DNA of 5,640 bases, from positions 4,444 through 10,083 of the forward strand of contig VBJP01000183.1 in NCBI GenBank assembly GCA_005880165.1, written 5' to 3'. Both the position numbers and the translations under genes were made by a program. Positions 1 through 5,640 of the stretch are shown piece by piece (position 1 is the stretch's first letter; each line of letters starts with the position of its first letter). The notes under the pieces were generated by a model. That model searched no databases. It saw nothing but the letters and a program-made list of their open reading frames with translations, and had not been told where the DNA came from. The DNA is from Chloroflexota bacterium. Lineage in GTDB: Bacteria > Chloroflexota > Limnocylindria > QHBO01.

Positions 1-1
1 C

Positions 2-721
2 TCGATGGTGGCCGAGCACAAGCACCGCATCGGCTTCAATGGCACCCTGCTGATCGAGCCCAAGCCGCAGGAACCGACCAAGCACCAGTACGACTACGAC
101 GCAGCCACGGTGCACGGCTTCCTCGTCCGCCACGGGCTGGACCGCGAGTACCGCCTCAACCTCGAGGTCAACCACGCCACGCTGGCCGGGCACAGCTTTC
201 ACCACGAAGTCGCGTACGCAACCACCCACGGGGTCTTCGGCAGCATCGACGCCAATCGTGGCGACTACCAGAACGGCTGGGATACCGACCAGTTCCCGAA
301 CTCGGTCGACGAGTTGTCGCTGGCGGTCTACGAGATCGTCCGAAGTGGCGGCTTCACGACCGGTGGCTTCAACTTCGACACCAAGCTCCGGCGCCAGAGC
401 CTGGATCGCAGCGACCTGTTCCACGCCCACATCGGCGGGATCGACACCCTCGCCCGGGCTCTGCTGGTTGCGGCCGCCATGATCGAGGATGGACGCCTCG
501 AGAGGCTGCGGGCAGAACGCTACGGCGGCTGGGACGAGCCGCTTGGCCGCTCGATCCTCTCTGGGGACGCGCTCTTCGAGATGCTCGCCGGACGCGTTGA
601 GACCGGCGAGATCGATCCCCGCCCCAAGTCCGGGCACCAGGAGCTTCTCGAGAACATCGTCAACCAGGGAATCTGGTCCGCCGATCAACCCGCGGTCGTC
701 AACGCCGGCGAGAGGCGCTAA
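2..721 (+). CDS. xylA: Xylose isomerase, class II (C-terminal half; 5' end off-window)
   Basis: Cytoplasmic metal-dependent isomerase converting D-xylose to D-xylulose, the first step of the isomerase pathway. The reading frame is open to the left edge, so the ATG at 5 is an internal Met and not the start. Counting from that Met, all the metal-ligand residues I expect in this half are present: E18 (in LLIEPKPQEP), E54 and H57 (NHATLAGH), D82 (DANRGD), D93 and D95 (GWDTDQFP) and D125 (NFD). Each sits at a constant offset of 214 from the E. coli XylA residues as I remember them (E232, E268, H271, D296, D307, D309, D339). The alignment is therefore gap-free and about 214 residues are missing upstream, including the catalytic His/Asp pair. 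The implied full length of about 450 aa and the EPKPQEPTKHQYDYD signature mark the long class II type, not the short actinobacterial class I type. The C-terminus ends HQELLENIVNQGIW plus a short unconserved tail; the stop is TAA. xylB follows after 45 nt on the same strand. Confidence 0.97.
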   Translation, partial: SMVAEHKHRIGFNGTLLIEPKPQEPTKHQYDYDAATVHGFLVRHGLDREYRLNLEVNHATLAGHSFHHEVAYATTHGVFGSIDANRGDYQNGWDTDQFPNSVDELSLAVYEIVRSGGFTTGGFNFDTKLRRQSLDRSDLFHAHIGGIDTLARALLVAAAMIEDGRLERLRAERYGGWDEPLGRSILSGDALFEMLAGRVETGEIDPRPKSGHQELLENIVNQGIWSADQPAVVNAGERR

Positions 722-753
722 CCCGAGAGTCGCTGCCCTCGCCACTCGACCGC

Positions 754-758
754 AGGAG
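754..758 (+). promoter_or_regulatory. Ribosome binding site of xylB
   Basis: AGGAG lies 8 nt before the GTG at 767. It decides the start: the out-of-frame GTG at 763 would be only 4 nt away, and the next in-frame GTG at 776 would be 17 nt away and would cut into the conserved N-terminal strand LGIDIS. The rest of the 45-nt xylA-xylB gap (722-766) shows no hairpin or promoter-like element, which fits co-transcription. Confidence 0.7.
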
Positions 759-766
759 CCGCGTGC

Positions 767-2284
767 GTGCCGCAGGTGCTCGGCATCGACATCTCGACCA
801 CGGCGACCAAGGCCGTCCTGGTCGACGAGACGGGAGCGGTACGCGCGATCGGCATCACCGAGTATGGGTTCGAGGTCCCGCACCCGCTCTGGAGCGAGCA
901 GGCGCCGCAGCTGTGGTGGGACGCGACGATAGCTGCCGTCCGCCAGGTGCTCGCCTCGCCCGGGGTCACCGCCGATGAGGTGGTGGCGGTCGGGCTGACC
1001 GGGCAGATGCACGGCGCCGTCCTCCTCGACGCGGCCGATGAAGTCCTGCGCCCCGCCATCCTCTGGAACGACCAGCGCACATCCGCCGAGTGTGAGCTGA
1101 TCCGGGAGGTGGTCGGGCGCGAGCGGCTGATCGCGGTCACCGGCAACGACGCGCTCACCGGATTTACCGCGCCAAAGCTGGTCTGGGTCCGCGAGCGCGA
1201 GCCCGATGTGTGGCGACGCATTGCCCACGTCTTGCTGCCAAAGGACTACGTCCGGCTCCGCCTGACGGGCGACCATGCCGTGGACAAGGCCGACGGAGCC
1301 GGCACCCTCCTCTTCGACCTGGCACGCCGGGACTGGTCGCCGGAGGTCGTGGCGGCGCTCGACATTGACCCCCGCTGGCTGCCTCGCTCCTGGGAGGGGC
1401 CGCAGGTCACCGGGTCGCTGTTGGGCGCCGCCGCCGAAGCCACGGGCCTGCGACCCGGCACGCCGGTCGTCGCGGGCGGCGGCGACCAGTCAGCAAACGC
1501 GGTCGGCGTCGGTGTGGTCTCGCCGGGCAGCATGGCACTCTCCCTCGGCACCTCCGGGGTCGTCTTTGCGGCGACCGCCGAGCCGTTGTTCGAGCCGCTG
1601 GGCCGCGTCCACGCCTTCTGCCACGCGGTGCCGGAGCGCTGGCACATGATGTCGGTGATGCTCTCGGCGGCCGGCAGCCTCCGCTGGTTCCGCGACGCGG
1701 TCGCCCCAGCTGCCAGCTATACGGACTTGGTAGAGCCAGCGGGCGAGATCCCGCCTGGCAGCGACGGCCTCGTCTTCCTGCCGTACCTCACCGGTGAACG
1801 TTCGCCGCACGCCGATCCTCTCGCCCGCGGGGCGTTCGTCGGCTTGACGCTGGCCCACGACCGGCGCCACCTCACCCGGGCCGTGCTCGAGGGCGTGGCC
1901 TTTGGGCTGCGCGACGGCCTCGACCTGATGCTTGCCGCAGGCACGCCAAGACCAGCACAAGTCCGGGTCTCAGGCGGCGGCACGGCCAGTCGCGTTTGGC
2001 GCCAAATCCTGGCCGACGTGCTCGAGGTGGAGATCGCCACGGTCAGCACGTCCGAGGGGGCGGCTTACGGGGCTGCCCTCCTGGCCGCCGTGGGCGGCGG
2101 CAACTGGTACGCGGGTGTCGAGGAAGCGTGCGCGGCCCTGGTGACCGCGACTCCGAGCGCCGAACCCGGAACGTCGGCCGCGCTCTACAGGGAGGCGCAT
2201 GCGATCTACCGGGATCTCTATCCGGCACTCAAGCCCACCTTCGACGGAGCCCTGGCGGCTCCGGGCCGCGGCTCAGGACGCTAG
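767..2284 (+). CDS. xylB: Xylulokinase (FGGY carbohydrate kinase)
   Basis: Cytoplasmic kinase that phosphorylates D-xylulose with ATP to D-xylulose 5-phosphate, feeding the pentose phosphate pathway. At 505 aa it is full length for the family (E. coli XylB is about 484). The N-terminal FGGY domain opens with LGIDISTTATKAVLVD (residues 5-20, phosphate-binding loop with D8). It carries the xylulokinase substrate motif VGLTGQMHGAVLLD (75-88; M81-H82 correspond to the xylulose-contacting Met-His pair), then PAILWNDQRT (96-105) and TGNDALTGFTAPKLVWVRE (125-143). The presumed catalytic base is D240 in GGGDQSANAVG. The C-terminal domain has SLGTSG (259-264), FLPYLTGERSPHADPLARG (337-355) and the nucleotide-binding VSGGGTASRVWRQILADV (401-418). 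The QMHG context argues for xylulokinase over glycerol, gluconate or ribulokinase members, and the adjacent xylA supports it. The start is GTG with an SD at 754-758. The stop is TAG, and the last 12 bp overlap the 3' end of the opposing xylG. Confidence 0.96.
   Translation: MPQVLGIDISTTATKAVLVDETGAVRAIGITEYGFEVPHPLWSEQAPQLWWDATIAAVRQVLASPGVTADEVVAVGLTGQMHGAVLLDAADEVLRPAILWNDQRTSAECELIREVVGRERLIAVTGNDALTGFTAPKLVWVREREPDVWRRIAHVLLPKDYVRLRLTGDHAVDKADGAGTLLFDLARRDWSPEVVAALDIDPRWLPRSWEGPQVTGSLLGAAAEATGLRPGTPVVAGGGDQSANAVGVGVVSPGSMALSLGTSGVVFAATAEPLFEPLGRVHAFCHAVPERWHMMSVMLSAAGSLRWFRDAVAPAASYTDLVEPAGEIPPGSDGLVFLPYLTGERSPHADPLARGAFVGLTLAHDRRHLTRAVLEGVAFGLRDGLDLMLAAGTPRPAQVRVSGGGTASRVWRQILADVLEVEIATVSTSEGAAYGAALLAAVGGGNWYAGVEEACAALVTATPSAEPGTSAALYREAHAIYRDLYPALKPTFDGALAAPGRGSGR
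2273..2284. other. Tail-to-tail overlap of xylB and xylG coding ends
   Basis: xylB ends at TAG 2282-2284 on + and xylG ends at TGA 2275-2273 on -, so the two coding regions share 12 bp. There is no intergenic space for a conventional bidirectional terminator. Any terminator of either operon must lie inside the other gene's coding sequence. I see no stem followed by a run of Ts on either strand within about 100 bp. Confidence 0.9.
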
Positions 2285-3094
2285 GTTCGGGGCGGGGCTC
2301 TGTCCGGGCAGCTGCAGCTCGGCCAGCTCCTTCTGGGTGACCTGCTCGGGTTTCTTACCGAGGATGATCATCCCGAGCACGTCGTCGGCGGTCGTCTCGG
2401 TCTTCTTGATGGTGTCCACGATCCTGCCGTGATACATGACGCTGATGCGGTCAGACAGGTCGAAGACGTCGTGGATATCGTGGCTGATCAGGAAGATGCC
2501 GATCCCCTCCGTCTTGAGCTGGCGGATAAGGTCGCGGACCTGGGATGTCTCTGCCGGTCCGAGGGCCGCCGTCGGCTCGTCCATGATGAGGATCCTGGCA
2601 TTGAAATGGACCGCTCGGGCGATGGCTACCGCTTGTCGCTGCCCGCCGGAGAGAGACTTCACGGCCTGGGCGAAGCGCTTGAAGTTCGGGTTGAGACGGC
2701 CCATGACCTTGCGGGTGGCGTCCTCCATGGCCCCGTCATCCATGCTTCCCCACATCGTGGTCAGCTCGCGGCCAAGGAACACGTTGCCCGGCGCGTCGAT
2801 GTTGTCCGCGAGTGCGAGCGTCTGGTAGATGCACTCGATGTTGTAGAGCTTGGCGTCCCGGGGATTCGCGATCGTCACACGCCTGCCTTCGACGCGGATC
2901 TCGCCGGAGTTCGGTGGATGGGCGCCCGAGAGGGCCTTCATCAACGTCGACTTGCCCGCGCCGTTGCCGCCAACGAGGCCGATCACCTCACCGGCGTGGA
3001 GATTGATGGAGACGTCATCCACGGCATGGACACCGCCGAACGCCACCCGGATGTGGCTCATCTCGACGAGGGGCTCCGACTCTGCGACCGCCAT
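2273..3094 (-). CDS. xylG: Xylose ABC transporter ATPase, single-domain (XylG/FrcA-like)
   Basis: Peripheral membrane ATPase that powers sugar import through XylH. The 273-aa protein carries one complete ABC domain: Walker A GGNGAGKST (42-50), Q-loop Q91 in IYQTLALADN, signature LSGGQRQ (148-154), Walker B ILIMDEP with E173, D-loop AALGP and switch His H205 (LISHD). All catalytic motifs are intact, so a homodimer should hydrolyse ATP. Classical XylG, RbsA and AraG are about 500 aa with two fused ABC domains; this protein is half that. It matches instead the single-domain CUT2-type ATPases such as FrcA. It is not obviously truncated: a 30-residue tail (GKKPEQVTQKELAELQLPG and on) follows the fold and xylB lies directly beyond. 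The ATG at 3094 is favoured over Met12 by GAGGA 8 nt upstream. It sits 14 nt downstream of xylH. The xylose substrate is inferred from context, since the ATPase itself carries no sugar specificity. Confidence 0.92.
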   Translation of the reverse strand: MAVAESEPLVEMSHIRVAFGGVHAVDDVSINLHAGEVIGLVGGNGAGKSTLMKALSGAHPPNSGEIRVEGRRVTIANPRDAKLYNIECIYQTLALADNIDAPGNVFLGRELTTMWGSMDDGAMEDATRKVMGRLNPNFKRFAQAVKSLSGGQRQAVAIARAVHFNARILIMDEPTAALGPAETSQVRDLIRQLKTEGIGIFLISHDIHDVFDLSDRISVMYHGRIVDTIKKTETTADDVLGMIILGKKPEQVTQKELAELQLPGQSPAPNLAS

Positions 3095-3102
3095 CGTCCG
3101 CG

Positions 3103-3107
3103 TCCTC
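3103..3107 (-). promoter_or_regulatory. Ribosome binding site of xylG
   Basis: On the minus strand GAGGA ends 8 nt before the ATG at 3094-3092. It lies in the 14-nt gap after the xylH stop (TAG, 3111-3109), so ribosomes ending on xylH finish almost on top of the site. Translational coupling of permease and ATPase is likely. Confidence 0.65.
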
Positions 3108-3108
3108 G

Positions 3109-4431
3109 CTATGAACCGCCGCCCCGACGGCGGTTGTAGGCATCGAAGCCAACGGCCAACACGAGGACGATCCCGGCCACGATGTTCTGGATGGGCGAGT
3201 TGTATCCCGTGTAGGCCAGTCCATACGCGAGCGCCTGCATGACGAAGGCACCCAGGACCGCGCCCGGAATCGTGCCGATGCCACCCGCAAACGAGGTCCC
3301 CCCGACGACGGCCGCAGCGATCACGTAGAGCTCATAGCTCTGGCCGACGTCCAGCGTCGAGCCATTGAGCCTAGCCGCCGCGATTGCCGCCGAGATGGCG
3401 CACAGGACACCCATCAGGATGTAGATCTTCACCACCGTCCAGCGGGTGTTGATGCCGGCGAGCTCCGCCGCCTCCGGATTGCCGCCGTAGGCATAGACGT
3501 ACCGTCCAAACCGTCGCCGCGTTGCGAGGAAGGTCATCACCACCGTGACGGCGATGAGGATCACGACAGGCCAGGGAAGACCGACCGCGATCTTTAGTCC
3601 ACCCGGCGGCTCGGTGATGCCGTGCTCCTGCGCGTATCGCGTGGCCGCTCCGACCGGCCAGTAGTTGCCGTTGGCGAAAGCCGCCAGGCCGATGACGGCA
3701 AGGCAACCGACCGCGGCGATCGTGACCTCCGCCCACATGGGGCGGACGGGGAACCCGAACCGCCGACGCTGCCTGCGGTTGTAGACGATGAGGGCGATGA
3801 TCGCCAGGGAGCCGACGATCGCGACAGCCCAGGTCAGCGTGCCGCCGATGGACCCTTGGGCGCTGCCCCCCAACAGCTGGAAGGTCGGGTCCAACCCGGA
3901 TACGGCCGCGCCTTGGGAGAGCACCCACACGGCACCACGGATCGACAGGAGCCCGCCAAGAGTGACGACGAACGAGGGGACGCCGACATAGGCGATGATG
4001 AAACCCTGCACCGCTCCGAAGACGGCCCCCAGGCCGACGCCGAGAGCCAGCGCGATGAGCCAGCGGAACGGGAAATCATCGCCCATGCCGAGGATGTTCG
4101 GCAGCCAATTGGTCATCAGCAGGGCGTAGCTCATGGCGATGAAGCCAACCAGGGAGCCGACGGAAAGGTCGATGTTGCGGGCGACGATGACCAGAACCAT
4201 GCCGGTCGCCAGGACGGCGACTCCCGCTCCCTGGACGGCGAGCGTCGTCATATTCTCCGGCCTAAGGAACGTGCCTTCATTCACGACGTTGAAGCCAACC
4301 AGGATCGCCACCAACGCCAGGAGCATGCCGAACAGGCGGAAATCGATCTCCGCGGCGGAGAGGGCGCCGCGGATCGAGAAGCGCGGCGCGGCAGGAGCCT
4401 GACGCGGGGCGGCGCTGGCGATGTCAGCCAT
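3109..4431 (-). CDS. xylH: Xylose ABC transporter permease (XylH-like, BPD_transp_2/CUT2 family)
   Basis: Integral membrane channel subunit that passes the sugar from XylF across the membrane. The 440-aa sequence shows about 12 hydrophobic stretches, roughly at 33-50, 64-84, 92-106, 123-148, 153-172, 199-217, 233-253, 282-303, 333-353, 369-384, 387-405 and 413-432. Family signatures are MVLVIVARNIDLSVGSLVGF (78-97), the cytoplasmic coupling motif YAYGGNPEAAELAGINTRW (313-331) that should dock on the ATPase, and AAAVVGGTSFAGGIGTIPGAVLGAF (372-396). It is longer than RbsC (about 320 aa) and closer to E. coli XylH (393 aa). The surplus lies mostly in residues 190-290, which add two hydrophobic segments, a basic NRRQRRR loop and a polar loop around 254-280, as expected for XylH-type permeases. 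The ATG at 4431 is the only usable start: no in-frame start lies between it and the upstream TGA (4500-4498), and Met36 would cut the first membrane segment. It has no recognisable SD. Confidence 0.94.
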   Translation of the reverse strand: MADIASAAPRQAPAAPRFSIRGALSAAEIDFRLFGMLLALVAILVGFNVVNEGTFLRPENMTTLAVQGAGVAVLATGMVLVIVARNIDLSVGSLVGFIAMSYALLMTNWLPNILGMGDDFPFRWLIALALGVGLGAVFGAVQGFIIAYVGVPSFVVTLGGLLSIRGAVWVLSQGAAVSGLDPTFQLLGGSAQGSIGGTLTWAVAIVGSLAIIALIVYNRRQRRRFGFPVRPMWAEVTIAAVGCLAVIGLAAFANGNYWPVGAATRYAQEHGITEPPGGLKIAVGLPWPVVILIAVTVVMTFLATRRRFGRYVYAYGGNPEAAELAGINTRWTVVKIYILMGVLCAISAAIAAARLNGSTLDVGQSYELYVIAAAVVGGTSFAGGIGTIPGAVLGAFVMQALAYGLAYTGYNSPIQNIVAGIVLVLAVGFDAYNRRRGGGS

Positions 4432-4457
4432 GGAACGCGTGAATGGGTGAAGCGGGA

Positions 4458-4491
4458 CGACCTGCGCCCCGGAGTCCGTGGGCGCAGGTCG
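4458..4491 (-). promoter_or_regulatory. Intra-operon hairpin between xylF and xylH
   Basis: A perfect 12-bp G+C-rich inverted repeat, CGACCTGCGCCC at 4458-4469 against GGGCGCAGGTCG at 4480-4491, encloses a 10-nt loop. It sits in the 83-nt gap 24 nt after the xylF stop and 26 nt before the xylH ATG. The bases after the stem in the transcript direction contain no T-run, so it is not a standard intrinsic terminator. Its position between the binding-protein gene and the permease gene suggests an mRNA 3'-end stabiliser or partial terminator that lets XylF be made in excess over XylH and XylG. That role is inferred. A dyad binding site for a DNA-binding regulator is a less likely alternative. Confidence 0.7.
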
Positions 4492-4514
4492 CTGTTGTCA
4501 CTGGCGGTTGAAGG

Positions 4515-5640
4515 TCACTTGCAGGCCGCGGCCCCAGGGTCGGTGGCCTTGACGCCGTTGCAGATCTTGGCCTTGGTTGCGTACCAGCCAGCCGCGATCA
4601 CTTGGCCGAGCTTGTCCGCGGTGATTGGCGTGGGCTTGAGGATGATCGACTTAACGGTGTTGCCACCCGGTGTCTTGAAGTCGGTTGGGCTGTTGCCCGC
4701 GGCCGGTGCGACCGACGAATCGACGTTGATCGAAACCTCGGAGATCTTCTTGCCCTGGCAGAGCTGGAGCGCCGCCTGGCCGGCTGCCTTGCCGAGCTCG
4801 TTGCTGTTCTTCCAGACGTCAACGTACTGCTTGCCGAGGGCCACGTTGTTCAGGTTGGCGGGATCGCCGTCCTGTCCGCTGAGTGGCGGGAACCCGTAGT
4901 TCTTGCCCTGGAGAGCGGCCGCCACGCCAAGCGCGGTGCTGTCGTTCTCGGCAAGGATGGCGTCGATCTTCGTGTTGCTAGCGTTGGCCTGGTCGATGAT
5001 CGCCTCCATGTTGGACTGGGCCTTCTCGGTCTTCCAGGCGTCGGTGTAGGTCCCGTCCTTGGGGCCGATGATCTTGATGTCACCCGAGGCGACCTTGTCC
5101 TTGAGGCCCGCCTGGTCCCAGCCCATGGGCAGGAACGTCGAGGCATTGGGATCGCCGGGGTCGCCCTTGATCAGGACGTAGTTGCCCTTCGGCACCTTGG
5201 TCAGGACCGCTTCGGCCTCAGCCTTGCCGACCCCGACGTTGTCGAAGGTGATGTACAGGATGCTGCCCGAGGGGTCTTCGATGAGCCGGTCATAGGCGAT
5301 CACCGGGATGTTCGCGTCTTTTGCCTTCTGGAGCGCCGGCAGGATCGCCTTCTGGTCCTGGGCAAGCAGCACGAGGACCTTCGCGCCCTTCGAGATCAGG
5401 GTGTCGACGTCGGAAAGCTGCCGCTGGTTGTCCAGGTTGGCGTCCGCATCGATGAACGTGCCACCTCCGGCCTCGATCGTCTGCTTCATCTTTGGCTTAT
5501 CGGTGGCTCCCCAGCGCGGCTGCTGGAAGTTGTTCCAGGAGACGCCGACCACGCAGCCGCCGGCGGCCGCGCTCCCGCTGCCGGCCGACGGGCTCGTTCC
5601 GCCACTGGTGCATGCGCTGATGACAACTGCGGCGGCTAAG
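4515..5640 (-). CDS. xylF: D-xylose-binding lipoprotein of ABC transporter (XylF-like; extreme N-terminus off-window)
   Basis: Extracytoplasmic sugar receptor of the transporter (Peripla_BP_4 fold). Visible sequence is 374 aa and open at the right edge. The GTG at 5552-5550 can be mistaken for a start, but the frame continues upstream without a stop. It encodes LAAAVVISAC, a signal-peptide core ending in a lipobox (ISA before Cys at 5612-5610), then a low-complexity Gly/Ser/Ala linker. The protein is therefore membrane-anchored through a lipidated Cys, and probably only 10-20 residues are missing. Numbering from 5552, the XylF hallmarks are RW (13-14), AYDRLI (86-91), ITFDN (101-105), NDSTA (203-207) and LSGQDGD (224-230). 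These match AYDRMI, ISFDN, NDATA and ISGQDAD of E. coli XylF, whose sugar ligands include the Asp-Arg, Asn and Asp of these motifs. Identity as xylose binder rests on these plus the xylA/xylB/xylH context. The stop is TGA, 83 nt before xylH. Confidence 0.93.
   Translation of the reverse strand, partial: LAAAVVISACTSGGTSPSAGSGSAAAGGCVVGVSWNNFQQPRWGATDKPKMKQTIEAGGGTFIDADANLDNQRQLSDVDTLISKGAKVLVLLAQDQKAILPALQKAKDANIPVIAYDRLIEDPSGSILYITFDNVGVGKAEAEAVLTKVPKGNYVLIKGDPGDPNASTFLPMGWDQAGLKDKVASGDIKIIGPKDGTYTDAWKTEKAQSNMEAIIDQANASNTKIDAILAENDSTALGVAAALQGKNYGFPPLSGQDGDPANLNNVALGKQYVDVWKNSNELGKAAGQAALQLCQGKKISEVSINVDSSVAPAAGNSPTDFKTPGGNTVKSIILKPTPITADKLGQVIAAGWYATKAKICNGVKATDPGAAACK
5586..5639 (-). other. 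Lipoprotein signal peptide end, lipobox and linker of XylF
   Basis: Read on the minus strand from 5639, the codons give L-A-A-A-V-V-I-S-A-C. The Cys codon is at 5612-5610 and is followed by TSGGTSPS. This is the hydrophobic core and [LVI]-S-A-C lipobox cleaved by signal peptidase II, with a flexible linker after it. The positively charged n-region and true start codon lie beyond 5640. Confidence 0.85.

Noticed and set aside
718..1960. Minus-strand open frames opposite xylB
   Set aside because: Their sequences are Arg/Ser/Pro-rich without motifs, and the sense strand encodes a complete xylulokinase.
2245..2263. 7-bp stem (CGGAGCC/GGCTCCG, 5-nt loop) just past the xylG stop, as a terminator
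   Set aside because: There is no T-run on either strand and it encodes the xylB C-terminus. A stem this short is expected by chance in such G+C-rich sequence.
2343..2379. 8-bp inverted repeat TGCTCGGG/CCCGAGCA spanning a 12-bp palindrome GGATGATCATCC (2362-2373), as a terminator for xylB or an operator
   Set aside because: It lies inside the xylG coding region with a 21-nt loop and no T-run. About one 12-bp palindrome is expected by chance in a window of this length.
2429..3139. Open frame of 236 codons on + opposite xylG
   Set aside because: It is antisense to a gene with every ABC ATPase motif and shows no domain of its own.
3622..4899. Long open frame of 425 codons on + opposite xylH and xylF
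   Set aside because: Its product is rich in Arg, Asp, Gly and Ala with no recognisable domain. It lies wholly antisense to two clear family members and is a side effect of high-G+C codon use.
4602..5639. Open frame of 345 codons on + opposite xylF
   Set aside because: It is the antisense shadow of a well-supported XylF gene, with low-complexity Leu/Val/Asp/Arg composition and no motif.

Overview
This window is a D-xylose uptake and catabolism locus from a G+C-rich bacterium. It holds five genes in two convergent blocks. On the + strand are the 3' half of xylA (xylose isomerase) and a complete xylB (xylulokinase). On the - strand, reading leftward from the right edge, are xylF (xylose-binding lipoprotein, extreme 5' end off-window), xylH (membrane permease) and xylG (single-domain ATPase). 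I see no RNA gene, mobile element, CRISPR array or tandem repeat.

Layout: xylA occupies 2-721. A 45-nt gap holding a Shine-Dalgarno (SD) site leads to the GTG start of xylB (767-2284). The xylB and xylG stop codons overlap tail to tail by 12 bp (2273-2284). xylG (2273-3094) lies 14 nt downstream of xylH (3109-4431). xylH is separated from xylF (4515 to the right edge) by 83 nt containing a strong perfect hairpin (4458-4491). The window is almost entirely coding, and no gene-free stretch exceeds 100 nt.

How the genes work together: XylF captures sugar outside the membrane, and XylH with a presumed XylG dimer imports it at the cost of ATP. XylA isomerises D-xylose to D-xylulose, and XylB phosphorylates that to xylulose 5-phosphate for the pentose phosphate pathway. 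The promoters and any xylose regulator must lie outside the window, left of xylA and right of xylF.

Organism: XylF is a lipoprotein with an Ala/Gly/Ser-rich linker, which points to a Gram-positive or monoderm-like envelope. Together with high G+C, a class II (long, E. coli-like) XylA and a half-size XylG, this fits a high-G+C Chloroflexota lineage, or less likely an actinobacterium. This assignment is inference and weak.

I found no undescribed system. The points most worth a second look are the xylF-xylH intergenic hairpin, the true N-terminus of XylF (a lipobox lies upstream of the first in-window start codon), the half-size XylG, the lack of an SD site before xylH, and the overlapping convergent gene ends.
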